Assembly: GCA_005281725.1 (NCBI GenBank)
Contig: SSBO01000012.1
Coordinates: 23,768,243-23,832,242 of the forward strand
Source of the DNA: Wuchereria bancrofti
Taxonomy: Eukaryota; Nematoda; Chromadorea; Rhabditida; Onchocercidae
DNA: 64,000 nucleotides
Direction: 5' to 3'
Part shown: piece after piece, positions 20,878 through 37,405 of the stretch
How the letters are laid out: every line of letters starts with the position of its first letter
Position numbering within the stretch: position 1 is the stretch's first letter
Position numbers and translations under genes: made by a program
The notes under the pieces: generated by a model
What the model was told of the DNA's origin: nothing
Database searches by the model: none
What the model saw: only the letters and a program-made list of their open reading frames with translations

Positions 20878-23800
20878 AAATTTTTAATCATAATTTGTTA
20901 ATAATCATTCATCAAAAAAAAAAAAGAAAAAAATAATTATTCATATTAATATTAAATCAATTTCTCTCAATTATATTTCGAATAAATTGTAAGTTAAAAA
21001 AAATAAAAATAAAACTTATCAATTAATATTTAAGTAAATGCTGTTAACAAAAAAAGAAAAGGAAAAAATTTCTTTAAAATGAAAGCTAATATTTGGCATT
21101 TGCTAATAGTAATGATTAGGCTATAAATAAAATAGCCAAGAATATATTATCCAAATATATTACATATTTGCAAGACAATGAATTAGTAATTTTTTCTTTT
21201 TTTTTTTTTTTTTGTTTCTATGAAATGAAATTATAGTAACAGTGATAACAATGATATGATAAGTGCTCTATGTTATTAAAATAATTTTCATCAAAACAAG
21301 TTATATGATCGATACTAAATTGAGAGTGGTAATTTAGCAAATTGAATTTTACTCATAAATCATTATTAAATTATTTTCAATCGATAAATTTTTATAATCT
21401 GAATGAAAAAAAAAAAAAAAATTAACGCATTATGTGATGTTGTTATTCGCTAGTCGCTTTAGGGCTAATTTTACTCTAAATTAAATCATTCGTCTTTTTT
21501 TTTAATAAAAATGAATTCGAAACAAATAATAATTGCAAAAGTTTGCAAAAGAAAAAAAGAAACATTATAAAAGAAATTTTAATATTATAAATTTAATTTA
21601 ATTCATTTTGTTAGATTACACAAAATGATATTTGGAAGCAATAATTTAAATAATAATATCGATATATATTTATTTATTGCATATAGTAATAATATAATGA
21701 TTTTCCATTAGTAATTTTTTTTTTCTTTGGCTAAGTTATTTTCTTTTTTTTAAAAAAAAAATGAAACTTAAAATAGCTATTAATTTATAATGTTTCAAAT
21801 TTTTCTGCATTAGCCAGTTCACTTCTTTTTTTCTATTTATACTTTAAGTTTTCGTCATTTGAATATATTTATTTCCTGTTCGGAACTTTTTCTATTATTA
21901 ATGCATTGATAAGTAGTTGAACTTAAGATTTGTTTACTTTCTTTTTCATTTTCTTCCTTTCTTTCTTTCTTTCTTTCTCTCTCTCTCTCTCTCTTATTTT
22001 CATGCAACTTTTTCCATATTTTATTTTGAAAATTTTCTGTATTTTGTTTTTAGCTTTTAACCGATAAAAATTTTCAACCATTTCATCTGTCGCATGATAT
22101 TATTTGTGGTTATACGTTATGTTAAAAGTGAAATGAAACTGGAAAATTAGGAAAATGTGCGAAGTATTAATTAAGCAAATAATTAAGTATAAATAATTAA
22201 AATGATATTTAAGACATGTTTATTTGTGAGAAAAATAGTAATAATTTCAGGTAACATAAATAGTGATTTGAATTGATAACTGATTACTTCTCATAAATAA
22301 CTTTGATTTTCCTTTCTCATTTCATTTTCATTTTCCCGTTACATTCTCCTTCACAACGAATTCTTTCCTTTTCTTTTTAAAAAATTTGAAATAGTAATTA
22401 ACTAATTAAAAGAAAGAGAAAAAAATAGTTTTACAAATTTTTTTTTAGTAATTAGTGTTCTAATATATAATTTTAAATATGATTTTGTTCTATAATTGTA
22501 GATTTTCATTAAAATGTGTTTTTTATTTTGCACAAATTTAAACTTGAACTAAATTTTTTTTTTCAAAAAAAAGAGAGAAATATGGTTATAAAAAAGTAAA
22601 AAAAGAAAAATAAAGCTCAATGAATGATAAATATCATTTAAATAAGCATTGCTTACGAATTTCGATTTATGTTCGAATTAGAATTTCATTAGTAGTTTAT
22701 TTCTTCATTATTACTTCATCAAAATTTACAAACAGTTAATCTTTTCCTTTCAAATAAAATATGCAACAAAAGTTTTAAACATTATTTTTTTATCAAGAAA
22801 ATATTTTCCTTTTTTTTTCTGAGAGAAATGAAGAAAAAAAAAAACAAATAAATAAGCTTAAATATAGTTTAGTATGTGCAATTTAAAAGAAAAAAATTAT
22901 TTTTAAAATTACTTGTTAACAATTTATTAATTTGTAAATTTTTAGCAATTACAATTTATTAATTTTTGTTGAAAAAAAAAACTTTTTGAATGAAAATGAA
23001 AATTTGATCGTTTATTTTAGCAGGTTTCATATCATTTAACTCAGGAGCTACTTCTGAACTAATCAATTTACTCAAATTATTTTTGATTCCTTCATGGCAA
23101 TGCTTTTTAATTTGTAATTAACAAAAGAATGACGTCATTATTGTTTAATTAATTTCAAAGTGATATGACGTTAAAAGGAAAATAAGAAATTCCTAAGCTA
23201 GTAGAATATAAAATCATCATTTCTTCAGAAAAGAAACACATTTTGTTGTTTTTTTTTCTTATAGAATTTAAAAATGAAAAAATGACTTTATAAATTTTAT
23301 AATTTTATTAAATTGGTGAAATTGGAGACTTTCAGATTTTTTGAAATTGCAAATGTTGAATTTTTGTTTTTCCATTTTTGTGTCACCGTTTTAATTTTCG
23401 ACTTTTGTTTTTCATTTATCAAGTTGTCAAGTGTGATTTCAACTGAAATTGGAAACTTTCAGATTTTTTGAAATTGCAAATGTTGAACTTTTGTTTTTCC
23501 ATTTTTGTGTCACCGTTTTAATTTTCGACTTTTGTTTTTCATTTATTAAGTTGTCAAGTGTGATTTCAACTTTTATTTTATTTTTTTTTTTCTGTAACTA
23601 GCCCAAATTTTAAATTTTCTTGCTAATATAAAAAAAAAATATGCTAAAATTTTAGCTGACTAGAAATTTCGACATTCTTGTTGCAACTCGAAATTTATTC
23701 TCATAGATTTTTTTAAATTTTAAAAAGTGAAATTCGTCACAATAATATCAACTCATTCTTCTTTATTTTTATTTATTTATTTTCTTTTTTGTTGTTATTT

Positions 23801-23891
23801 TGATGAATAATTCAATCATCGTATTATTTGTAGGTTTGTTTTAATGATATTTTTGAAATTTTGAAACGAAAGCTATCGAATTTCTGATACA
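20878..23891. other. Intergenic region, low complexity, with CRE-like sites
   Basis: No exon was recognised. A TTTC/TC microsatellite lies at about 21957-21996. A perfect TGACGTCA palindrome is at 23130-23137, with another TGACGT at about 23164. A roughly 127-bp unit is present twice at about 23316-23570 (containing TGTGTCACCGTTTTAATTTT). The rest is homopolymer-rich AT sequence. Confidence 0.55.
23316..23570. repeat. 127-bp tandem duplication
   Basis: Two adjacent units of about 127 bp, nearly identical, each containing AACTTTCAGATTTTTTGAAA and GTGTCACCGTTTTAATTTTC. There is no N at the junction. No coding meaning was seen. Confidence 0.75.
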
Positions 23892-24341
23892 ATGATCGCT
23901 TGGTGGATCATATTTCTTTGTATTCTATTGATGTATGATAAAATTGAAACTACTGCAGAGCTAAATTCTTCTATACCATTCAGTACAACTCGAATTGAGG
24001 TATATATTTTCCGGTTTTTTTTTTTTCTCATATCCGATATTTGCTTTTCTGTAGATTCCTGTATGTTTAAAATTATCCTCATTCATTCAGAGATTTATAA
24101 AAAAAAAAAAAAAATGGTGATTTATTTTCAAAATTATTTTATGTTACACTATCAAATTTTTAAATTTTTATTCACAAAGTTTAAATTTGAAACGAATCAT
24201 TGGCTGCAATTAGATCATCTTAATTTCGAAAATTTTAAAATAATATTTTAGGAATTATTTCGAGTTTTATATGGATCAAAACCATTATTTTTGGTACGAA
24301 GAAATAGCAATCAGCAACAAGAATATGTGGGATATAGCTGA
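23892..24341 (+). CDS. Two-exon 65-residue secreted peptide precursor
   Basis: Exon 1 (23892-23999) and exon 2 (24252-24341) join in phase 0 across a GAG|GTATAT donor and a TTTTAG acceptor, giving 65 residues. Residues 1 to about 22 form a strong signal sequence (MIAWWIIFLCILLMYDKIET). The mature part, about 43 residues, contains a possible N-glycosylation site (NSS), the hydrophobic-basic phrase ELFRVLYGSKPLFLVRR with a dibasic RR, and a polar end NSNQQQEYVGYS. There are no cysteines. It could be a neuropeptide-like or other secreted peptide; no family was recognised. It stands alone, with CRE-like sites about 750 bp upstream. Confidence is moderate because the gene is short, but the signal peptide and clean splice support it. 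Confidence 0.6.
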
Positions 24342-26842
24342 TTTGGCAAATTATTTCACATTTGAAATTCAAATGAATGAAATTATTGAATTGAAATCTT
24401 TACTCAAACGCATAAATTATATTTAATTTCAAGGTGTGTTCATGCTATTGCATAACAGAATTTCTTACCATTGAAAAATGAATTTATAAATTTGAGACTA
24501 TATCATATTTTACTCCTATAAATTCAACTTATTTTGACAATTTATATCAATAAAATATTGAAATATGTTTAAATAAAATATTACACATTATTTATATGCA
24601 AAAATTAAAAAAAAAAAATTCTTCAAAAACTTAATGGAACTGAAGATATTGTCACATGCAGAATAAATTAGCTCAAAAATTATCAATTAGATTTTTCAAG
24701 CTAAATAAATTTAGAACTGATTTATGGATTGAAAATTCGTCATGCAAAATTTATTTAATAATACATAATAATAATTAGCTAATAATTTTTGCTCAATTAA
24801 TTAACTTTGCTAATTAATTATGCAATCATCTGCTGTTATAGATGATTCACAGTAATATATTCTGGTACAAAATATTTTGGTACAAAAATATTTAATATAC
24901 AAATTTTGAATTACAAATTTATCATTACATTAATACGCATGTTTTGCAAACATATCTGATTGTTCATACAATTAATTTTGAAAATTATTAATTAGATTTT
25001 TCGAACTAAATAAATTTAGAATTAATTTGTGAATTGAAAATTCGTCATGAAAAACTTATTTAATTTTTAGTGAATATTAAAGAAAACGGGGGAAAAAAAA
25101 ACCTATAAGATACTTATAAAATATGGGTAAACAAGAATAAAAATTTTACATTTTACATAAATGTATAACTTTCATTACTATTTATAACTGAATGAAAGGG
25201 GAAAAAAAATCAGTAAACATTTGTTGAAATTAATGAAAAAAAAAAGAAAAAAAAATCCATTAATAAAAATAGTTTCAATTTTCTTTTAGTATAAATTATT
25301 TGCTCGAATAATTAATTCCATTACTAATATTAAAGTAATATATTTCCTGTGATATTGAATATTTCCGAATCTTTTAATGCTATATGAAAATCAAATTTTT
25401 AATAATCATTGAAAAAAGAGAACTGCAAAGTTCTATTTACTTCTTGTTTCCATTTTTAGATTCCAGAAATGTTTTTTTTTTTTTTTTTAACTGTCAATTA
25501 ATAAATTTGACGTGAAATACATTCTCATATAAGCATAATAAATTTTATAAGCTAAAAAACTAATTTTTTTGTGAGAAATGAAGAAATAAACTTTAAATTT
25601 TGAATGAAGTAAAAAAAAATGATCTAGAAAATAAGCAAATTTAAGAGAAAATTAGTCAGTGCAATATTTCTAATTTTTTGAAATTAAATATTTAAGTCAC
25701 AAATATGACAGAGATTAGAAATAAATTTGCATAAAACATCCAATTTTTCATTCATACATTATCTAAATTGGAGTAAATATGCTAAAATTATTTAATATGG
25801 AATTACATTTATTGAATAAAAAACGATATTAGGTTTCTGGCATAAATTACCGATAAAATTAATAATTTAACTACTTATTTTTCATAAATTTGGAGAGAAA
25901 AAGAGCAATAAAACTGGTACAAAATGATTGAAATAATATATTCCAATTTTAAGTATTCTATTTTAAGTTCAAATTATGACAGTATAGTTACTGAATTTTT
26001 ATTATTTTGATCTCTCACATATAGAAGAGGAAAACATAACATATGAAAATATACCATCTTGTAAATTATTTAACAACTATTGTTGAATCCAATCCAAAAT
26101 TGGTATTAGAAATTTCCGTTCAGTAATTATATTAGCATTTAAATTTCGTCACTTCAAATACTTTTTTTGACAAATTTTTCCAAAAATTCTAGTCTAAAAT
26201 AATCCCTTATTTGATAACGCAGATATTAACAAATTTTAGCAGTGAATGTAAATTAAAGGCTTCATTGAATGATAATTCTTCATTACAATACAAGAATTTT
26301 TAGCAGTTCAAATGAAAAGTTAGTTAATAATGTTATCTCTTAACATTACACTTTTCTTCAGAATTATTCCACAGCGTGTATTTTTCATATGTAAAGAGAA
26401 TATTTAATCTTTGTACATATATTTCAATGAAAAATCAAATAACTGAATATGAAACATAATGAAAATACAGCATATAATAAATTGAAATGACACAATTTAT
26501 ATATCATACATGAAATGAAAATTTACTAAAATAAAAATGAAAATTCTGTACTAATTCTGTAATAATTTTACAAAACAGTAATTCCACCAACTTTATTTAA
26601 GCATTCTTGTATATTCTCATTTTATTGTTTGAAGGAATGAAACTTTCCGATACTTATACACACACACCTGTTGGCAACACTATAGTGAAATGAAGCCTGC
26701 AACGTAGTCACAAAAACATGAAAAAAAAAAAGTATAGTTCTACAGCACTTGACAAAAAAATAAATTTATTAACTATCTTTAAAATATTTTCAGAAAAATA
26801 AGTGCCTAAATTTTGATCAATTTCGAAAAATAATTTTTTTTT
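24342..26842. other. AT-rich intergenic region
   Basis: No gene was recognised. A diverged direct repeat of about 80 bp (AATTAGATTTTTCAAGCTAA... versus ...TTTTTCGAACTAA) occurs at 24673-24752 and 24979-25063. The remainder is AT-rich with homopolymers. Confidence 0.5.
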
Positions 26843-29800
26843 CTATTCGAACTTTGACCCTTTCTTGAATGCCCATGTTCGTAAAGGTGTTGCTCCTTGT
26901 CGTCTTCCTATTACTTTACCGAACGACTTTTCATCGTCTTCATAATCACTGTGTTGCCTTGGTGCAGAAACCATGTTTCGACGCTCAACGGTTGCATTAC
27001 GTCCTAATGTTACCGTTTCTGCGTTATATCGCTGCCGTTGCTGCGCAGCGTAATTATTTGACAATTCAACTGCTGTCCTCAACATTTCCTGATGAAATTG
27101 CCGAGAATGATCTGTATTCAGCGTACGTGTCAAACTCTCAATTGCTGCAAACAGTTTACGATTTGCAAAGATCGTACTGCTAAGTTGTTGCGATGGCGTT
27201 ACAGCAGACTCATGCAATGCCACCTGCTGAATATTTCGTCGTAACTCATACGGTTCATCATGTTGGCGCTGTTCGACTATATGACCTCCACTCATTCTTC
27301 GATGCTCTGTCATTCCTTCAGTTGCTGCGACAGCTTCTAAAATTAACCATAAATATTCCCAAAAAAATCTAGCCAAAACAAAATAAACATATCATATATT
27401 AATATTCTTTCAAGATGATTCAAGTTTCTTTTGTTCTTTTTTTTGATAAAGCTGTGAACCTTTACTTTTAATTATTGCATTAAATACTACAGGATGATAC
27501 GGATATAGAATCATTTATTTGAAAAACAAATAGTATGCAAACAAAAACCCTCCTCTTTTCCCTTTCTTTCTTTAAAAGAAGAATATTACGATAACGAACT
27601 TCGCTCAAGACGATCCACTTCGGTCAAAACATCATTGTATTCACGCATCACTTCATCATCAGCGTTATCAGTATTGACCTGATCGACATTATCTACATCC
27701 ACATCATTATCATCATCACCATTTCTACCTCTATCTTCATCCCCATCGCCAACATCATCATCATCATCACCATTATCATCATCATCATCATCGTCATCGC
27801 CATCGTCATAATCTTGTAGCAGATAATACTGCACATCATTGTTTTCCTCACTGTTACGCAAGAAACCATCTGTTGTTTTTTCGTCTCTATCACCAGGTAA
27901 TACAGATAAGCTGATGTGATTGCCCTGGTGTAATACGCGTTTACCAGGCTCCTGAAAACAATTCAATAAGAATCTTAGTTTCTTTTTTTTTTAAAGCTCT
28001 TATAATTTTTTACATTTTCCGTTATAAAATCTCTTGTCGTAACGTATTATTGCTTGAAAAACTTAAAGAATTTCTTTAAAAAACATTTTTAAATTTTTGA
28101 CTTTGTCAATTTGAACTAAAATGATTTGATACATCAGAAAAACATAGAAATTCACTGACGGATCTGTTGGAAAACAGTGAAATTTGTTCTGGTGGCTCTG
28201 GCACAATACTATCTCTTTCGAAAGAACCCGAAGGAGCCGGTTCCTGATCGGTGGTATAAATTTCGCTTTCGCTAACCACATCCAGTAGTTCAAGACATCC
28301 ATTCTCACCACTAGCAGCCCCTGAGACGCTGTAAAAAAGTAATCATTTCTTTCACAATGAATGAACTTTTTCAATAGAACAATTAGAAATATAACGAAAT
28401 GCACCAAATGTCACTTATGAATACGTAGGTATTTTAAAAATGTGCTTTCTTACCGATATATACTACCTTTATGTCAACTTCAAAATTCTATGTCACATGA
28501 CATACATTCTTAAGATAAATTATGTTTTCAAAACATTACATAAAGATTAACATAAAATCAAACCATGATTGATCGCCATCATCATCAAATTCTTCAACTT
28601 CACCACTGAAATTACTGAAAATTAAAGTACAAAAAGAAATAAAGATAATAACGAAATTTGCAAATGCAAATTGAACAGCTGGTAAAAAAAAGAATTAACA
28701 AGAATATACACTCTGAGTTTTCTCTGAAAAACAAATTGATTCATACTGCTATCTAGGTTACTCCTAACACGCTGACAGGAAAAAAAAAAAACTAATATGA
28801 AGCAAACCTTCCTTCAGCTCGGAAACTATAATTCGTAGTGTCATAATTTCCTCTTTTTATACCTCTTCGTGTAGCAGATGGTGGAGGAATATTACGCCAC
28901 CAATCTTTACTACCAACTCGATCAATATTTTCGATACCAGCATCGTGTGCGCGCTTCTGCAACGACATTTTAAGCAGACATTATGGTATATATTGATGAA
29001 TTCTTTTCGTAAATAACTGCTACAAAACAAAAATGAAAACAAAGCTTTCTACAGGTAAACATCCATTCGTGGTTTCATTAAATCATAATTAACTCTAGCA
29101 AAGATCCGAGAAAGAAGTCGACTCTAATTAAAGTTTTTGAAAATTAGCTCCTCTAGCTTCAGATGGTAAGTATAATGCACTCAAACATGCTTTTCTATCA
29201 ATTTGTTTAAAATGATTTCGTGCACCTTATACTGATAATCTGTCAGAAAAAAAGCGAAATATTTTTCTACTAATATAGAGGAATATTTAAAATTTTTGTG
29301 TTACAGAAATATTTCGAAATAATTGAATAACTGAAGCAAATAATGTAGAAATTCCTAGCATAAAGTTGTTAAATTTGGAATAATTCTTAGATAAATGATT
29401 CATCATCATATGATGTTTTCAAACAACTAAATTTATATCCAACTGCTAAAAAGTTGTAAACTCATTGTTTCCGATAATCAAGATTAATTGTGAACAGATT
29501 CCTTTATTTATTGAGATTTCTCTTTATCCTATCATCTTCTCAGCTCGCTTATTCACAAAAAAAAAAAAAAAAAGAAAAGCTCTCATTCATGTTTATACCA
29601 TTCGTAAACAACGTTTTGTTAGAAGCTAATTCTCACTAGGTAATGAGTCAGGACCACTGCTCTTGTAAATAATTCCCACTATATACAATTCACTCCAACT
29701 AGAAAAAATGTGCTTGGTTCGATCCAATTTTACTACCAAAACTCCGTCAAATCGCTATTAAACAAATGTCTCAATCAAATTCCTACAAATTTTCCTGAGA

Positions 29801-32800
29801 ATAACAAAAAAAAAAAAAAAAAAACGACCTAGTGATCAATTCTACTGGAAATATTCTTGTAATCATAATCTCATAACGTACATGAAAAATAAACCTTTCG
29901 TTAGTGGATGAAACCTTTTACCACAACTATTCGTTTGCCGAGCGTCAAAAAACTTCCATCACTAACACAGACACAAGTAAAGCTATGTACACATAGTTAA
30001 ACAAAAAAATAGAACTTCTTCATTAACGGTTTACAAATAAACTATAGAGGGTGAAAAATGAAATAAACGTAAAAATAAACTAACAGCACTTCTCCATAGT
30101 TTCATGATAACTTTGTTCATCATATCCCACGTAGGATATTCATCTGAATTTAGTAAACCTTTAGGTGCTAAACTTTCTGCTCTGAGAGCTCGTAACCGAC
30201 CCTAAAAATGAAAAAAAAACCAGATGATTCACAGAAATATTAATTTAATATCATAGCAGATACTTTTGGGGAGTGAAACTACCAAGTACTGTTCAAAAAA
30301 TATATAAACGTCCACTTAATTGATTTCGTCGCTTAGCTTGTATTGCTAAAGCTACTTTACAAGCCGATCAATCTGTCATTTTTGTTTCATAATTTTATAA
30401 TTGAACATTCTCTGTTAACCTTGCGAAAAAAAAATGATATATAATTACCCTATTCCAAGCCTCTTTCGGGCTCATAATAGCGTTGTAAACATCAAGACGA
30501 GCTTCCCTATCGAACTGTCGGTTAACAATATTGGAAAATGTAAACAATTCACATTTTAAATTGTGGACTGGATTAACATCGCCTACCAAATGACCTGCAG
30601 TAAAGAAAAAAATCTGGAAATAACGGCTTGAACTTGCAATTCAATTTATTAATCTCTCTCAAATTAACATCGGAAGTTATGCAATCAGCAGTAAGCAAAA
30701 TTGGCATTTATTTAAGTAAATTATTCTACAATTTAACCAATTATTTACTGGTAAGAGTTAAAGAAAAAATTCAGAAATAACCATCAGCAAGTTTTATTTG
30801 GGCAATTGGATCGCCAGGTTCCTTTGCCATTGTCTCACAGCCTGAACAACGATAATAACATCGTGAATTGCGTGCTTGGTTTAGTCGATAAACGCGAAAC
30901 CTGATAAATAGTAAATAGTTGAATATTATATGAAATGGAAATGGTATTTATTTCAGGTAAAACATATATGTAGTATTCCTAACCATGAAACACTTTAAAT
31001 TTTAAGTCTAAAGCTAGAAATTCTAGACTTTAAAAGTGATAATAAGACCAACTTATCAGTCCCAGTAACAGGGATGGCGATATCAGTCCATTTAAACCGT
31101 CGGTTTAGAAGGAATACATAAGGATGCAACACTAACGGGCGCTGACCGGTTATTAATTCTTGAAGAAGAGCACATCTGCAAAAAATTAAAACAAATAAGA
31201 TCAACTAAACATGTAACTATAACTTTAGCAAATTTTTGGGCTTGAAGTCCTCAAACAAATTATTTTTTATACGGCAAATATATACATCTTTCAGTCCCTC
31301 AAATTATCTCCATTTCAGCACGAATATTATCATTTTCTAATTATCTCTTCAAAGAATTAAACTTAAAAACTTAGGCAATGCAAACTTATATTCATCATAA
31401 TCATTTCTTGCATTTGTTTCTACTCATAACATCCAATATAATAGCTAAAGATTAAGTTTGAAAGAAGAAAATTAACTGGATAGAGGATAAATGTTTCATT
31501 TAAAAATACATCAGACTCTACCTTTCTCTATCTTCGTCTGCAAAATATTCTTCTGGATTATCAGTCTTTTGCACCGGCACATTGAATACAACTGATGAAG
31601 CTAATCCCTTACTGGCTTCTGCAAACGCTTGCTGAAATATATTCATCCAGTGCAACTATAAATTTTGAGTGACAAAAAAGTCAATTTATTTCTCAGCTTA
31701 AAAAAAAATTTTTTTTTTTTAAGTCCTTAAACAACAGTTAATTGAACAACGTCTTACAACAGTTAATTGATAGGAAGAAACTAGACATATAGGAGTATTC
31801 GAGCATCAAAGTATATAAAGTTTTTGAAAGTGTTTATGGATGTGGTCGTCTCCTATGTATTATTGATGAAGAAGACTTTGTGCTAAACGATCAGGAGGAA
31901 TTGATAGTCCCATTCAGGGGTTAACAGAAATATGAATAAAAATTCTTAAAAAATATTAAAATCTGTTTGAAACAATGTGCTATAAAAAATAAATCACATC
32001 CTTACTTGGAATTGTGCGATTTGAGCAGGATGCAAATCACCCAAAGTTATAGTACCAAGGACTTTCGGCTGCTGTTGCTGACATAGTTGTGACTGCAAAT
32101 TAGCAGAAATATCCCTAAAAATGGAAGCCTCATTCTCTAATTCCTCAACACTAATGCAAATAATGGTATTGCAAAAAAAAAAAATTTACATTTCATTATC
32201 CTAAAAATAAATAATTTAAAACATTTCCCATACTTATTTATTCTTCATATTCTTTCAGTTAGAAGTGAATCAGTATCACTAAAGATGATTTTGCTAGTAA
32301 GCACAATAACATATGCTAACTAAAAGTGCTCAATATATCATGAAATTTAATAAAATAATTATCTAACAAATTTTGCTATATAATACTGAAATCTGGGTGA
32401 CGTGTGAAATTAGATACAGAACAGTAACATGTTTAAGTTAAATTAAAATTAAATGTAAGTAATAATGACTCACATCTTTCTATCACTGTTAATACTATGT
32501 TGAACTTCAACACCATTGACATAATTCTGCAAGATCCAACAAATGTGAATTTTAAATAAATCTTTATCAGTCATTAAAGGTTACTGATGTGAAACTTAAG
32601 ATAAGTATGACGTTTCTTTAGTCGCATCGATATGACACCCTGCTAGCATAATGTAAGTTTATGAATGTAAAAAAAAACTAAGCAAATATAAAATAAGTAA
32701 TAAAAAAATCGAATGTTAATTTCAGCTGAGATTAATAATGCGTGATCAATTAAAATTAATAAAGAGAAGAAAATTTAATACCTGGATATTATTGGTAAAA

Positions 32801-32904
32801 GAATCAGCGCCAAATGAATCAGCAATCTGATCAGCAGCTTCTTCATCTGTTATCTCTCCGCGAAGCGCCCGAACAAATGCCTTCTCAACTAAGGTAGTTA
32901 GCAT
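26843..32904 (-). CDS. 704-residue nuclear-type protein with possible FLYWCH-like zinc finger
   Basis: Thirteen exons in phase: 32782-32904, 32474-32526, 32006-32114, 31522-31631, 31053-31175, 30782-30900, 30449-30594, 30085-30201, 28808-28956, 28564-28614, 28160-28328, 27600-27951, 26843-27336. The start ATG (32904) lies 5 bases after a TTTTTTAG acceptor, typical of spliced-leader trans-splicing. Order: helical N-terminus (ALRGEITDEEAADQIADSFG), Gln-rich CQQQQPK, then exons 5-7 with FRVYRLN, CYYRCSGC and NPVHNLKC spaced like a FLYWCH zinc-binding domain (F, Y, C-x2-C, H, C). Next come a Trp-rich region (KDWWRNIPPP), a Ser/Glu-rich part, a long Asp tract (about residues 460-510), and a basic C-terminus. 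Nuclear DNA- or chromatin-binding is a reasonable guess. I do not recognise a named orthologue. The final His of the finger is replaced by Cys, so the domain call is tentative. Confidence 0.75.
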
Positions 32905-36434
<3,530 letters not shown>

Positions 36435-37405
36435 AAATAATTTTTGTTATCGGTTCATTGTTGTAACTTAAATCCTTAAATATGGTCATAAAGAAGTTTT
36501 TGCTATTTGCAATAATCTGTGGACATAACCAGTGGGCTTATTAAGATGCACTCCGTCACTAATCTCTAGCTTCTTTTAAAGATAATGCGGACATATTAAA
36601 ACGTAACCCACTATCGGTTTCTAGCTTTTTCCAACCTTTCAGTCAATATGTGAATATATGTCCCAGATGATTCTGATTGTTCCTTTAAACGTTTGATTTC
36701 AAGAACATTTTACACGAAAAGTACCTGACATCAATTCCAAACACACGTCGAACTTGAGACTTACTTTTTCAGACATGTTTTATTGCATCAAAAAATATCA
36801 TTAACTCTCTACAGAACTATGCAATGATCACAGATTATGTTGTAGTCATATGAAAACACATCGACTAAAATTATCCTTTTGATGTGAAACTTAATTGAAA
36901 ATATTAAATGTATAATCTCTTACGGATGGAATGTCTGGAATGACAGGAAGTGAATAACATAAGGGTGCGTGAAAGAATTTAACCAGGCTGAAAAGTTCCT
37001 TACCTCTCTCACTCAGTGGGTCCTGATGGTAATTTAGCAAATGTAGTTTAGGTTATTGTTTTGCTAAGTTATTTTTCTTTTCAAGTAGAATTTTTTTTGC
37101 AATAAACCTTTCTTATCTTAATTAGCCTACGTTTTATATTATTTTTTCCTTCGATTATTTACTCAAGCAATTCATTAACCATAAAAAATGAACTAGTTAT
37201 CAAGATGCCGTTAAAACGTATTAAAAAATTTAAAGGCATCTAGTGTATTGACATATAGTTAGCCTATAAGTTAGTAAAATTTGACGTGCCGAAAAATCTA
37301 CAATCTCAAACTAATTCAGTTAGAAATTTGAATGGTGTGTTGCAAAATTTTCTACAAACAATACAATCTAATATAAACTAATATACATATATACATTTAC
37401 AATGT
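36435..37405. other. Convergent 3' intergenic region between rpl-11 and vha-15
   Basis: No exon was recognised. It holds the two 3' untranslated regions and AT-rich spacer. Confidence 0.5.

Noticed and set aside
27693..27893. Met-rich minus-strand ORF
   Set aside because: It is an out-of-frame reading of the GAT-repeat that encodes the Asp tract of the zinc-finger-like gene.
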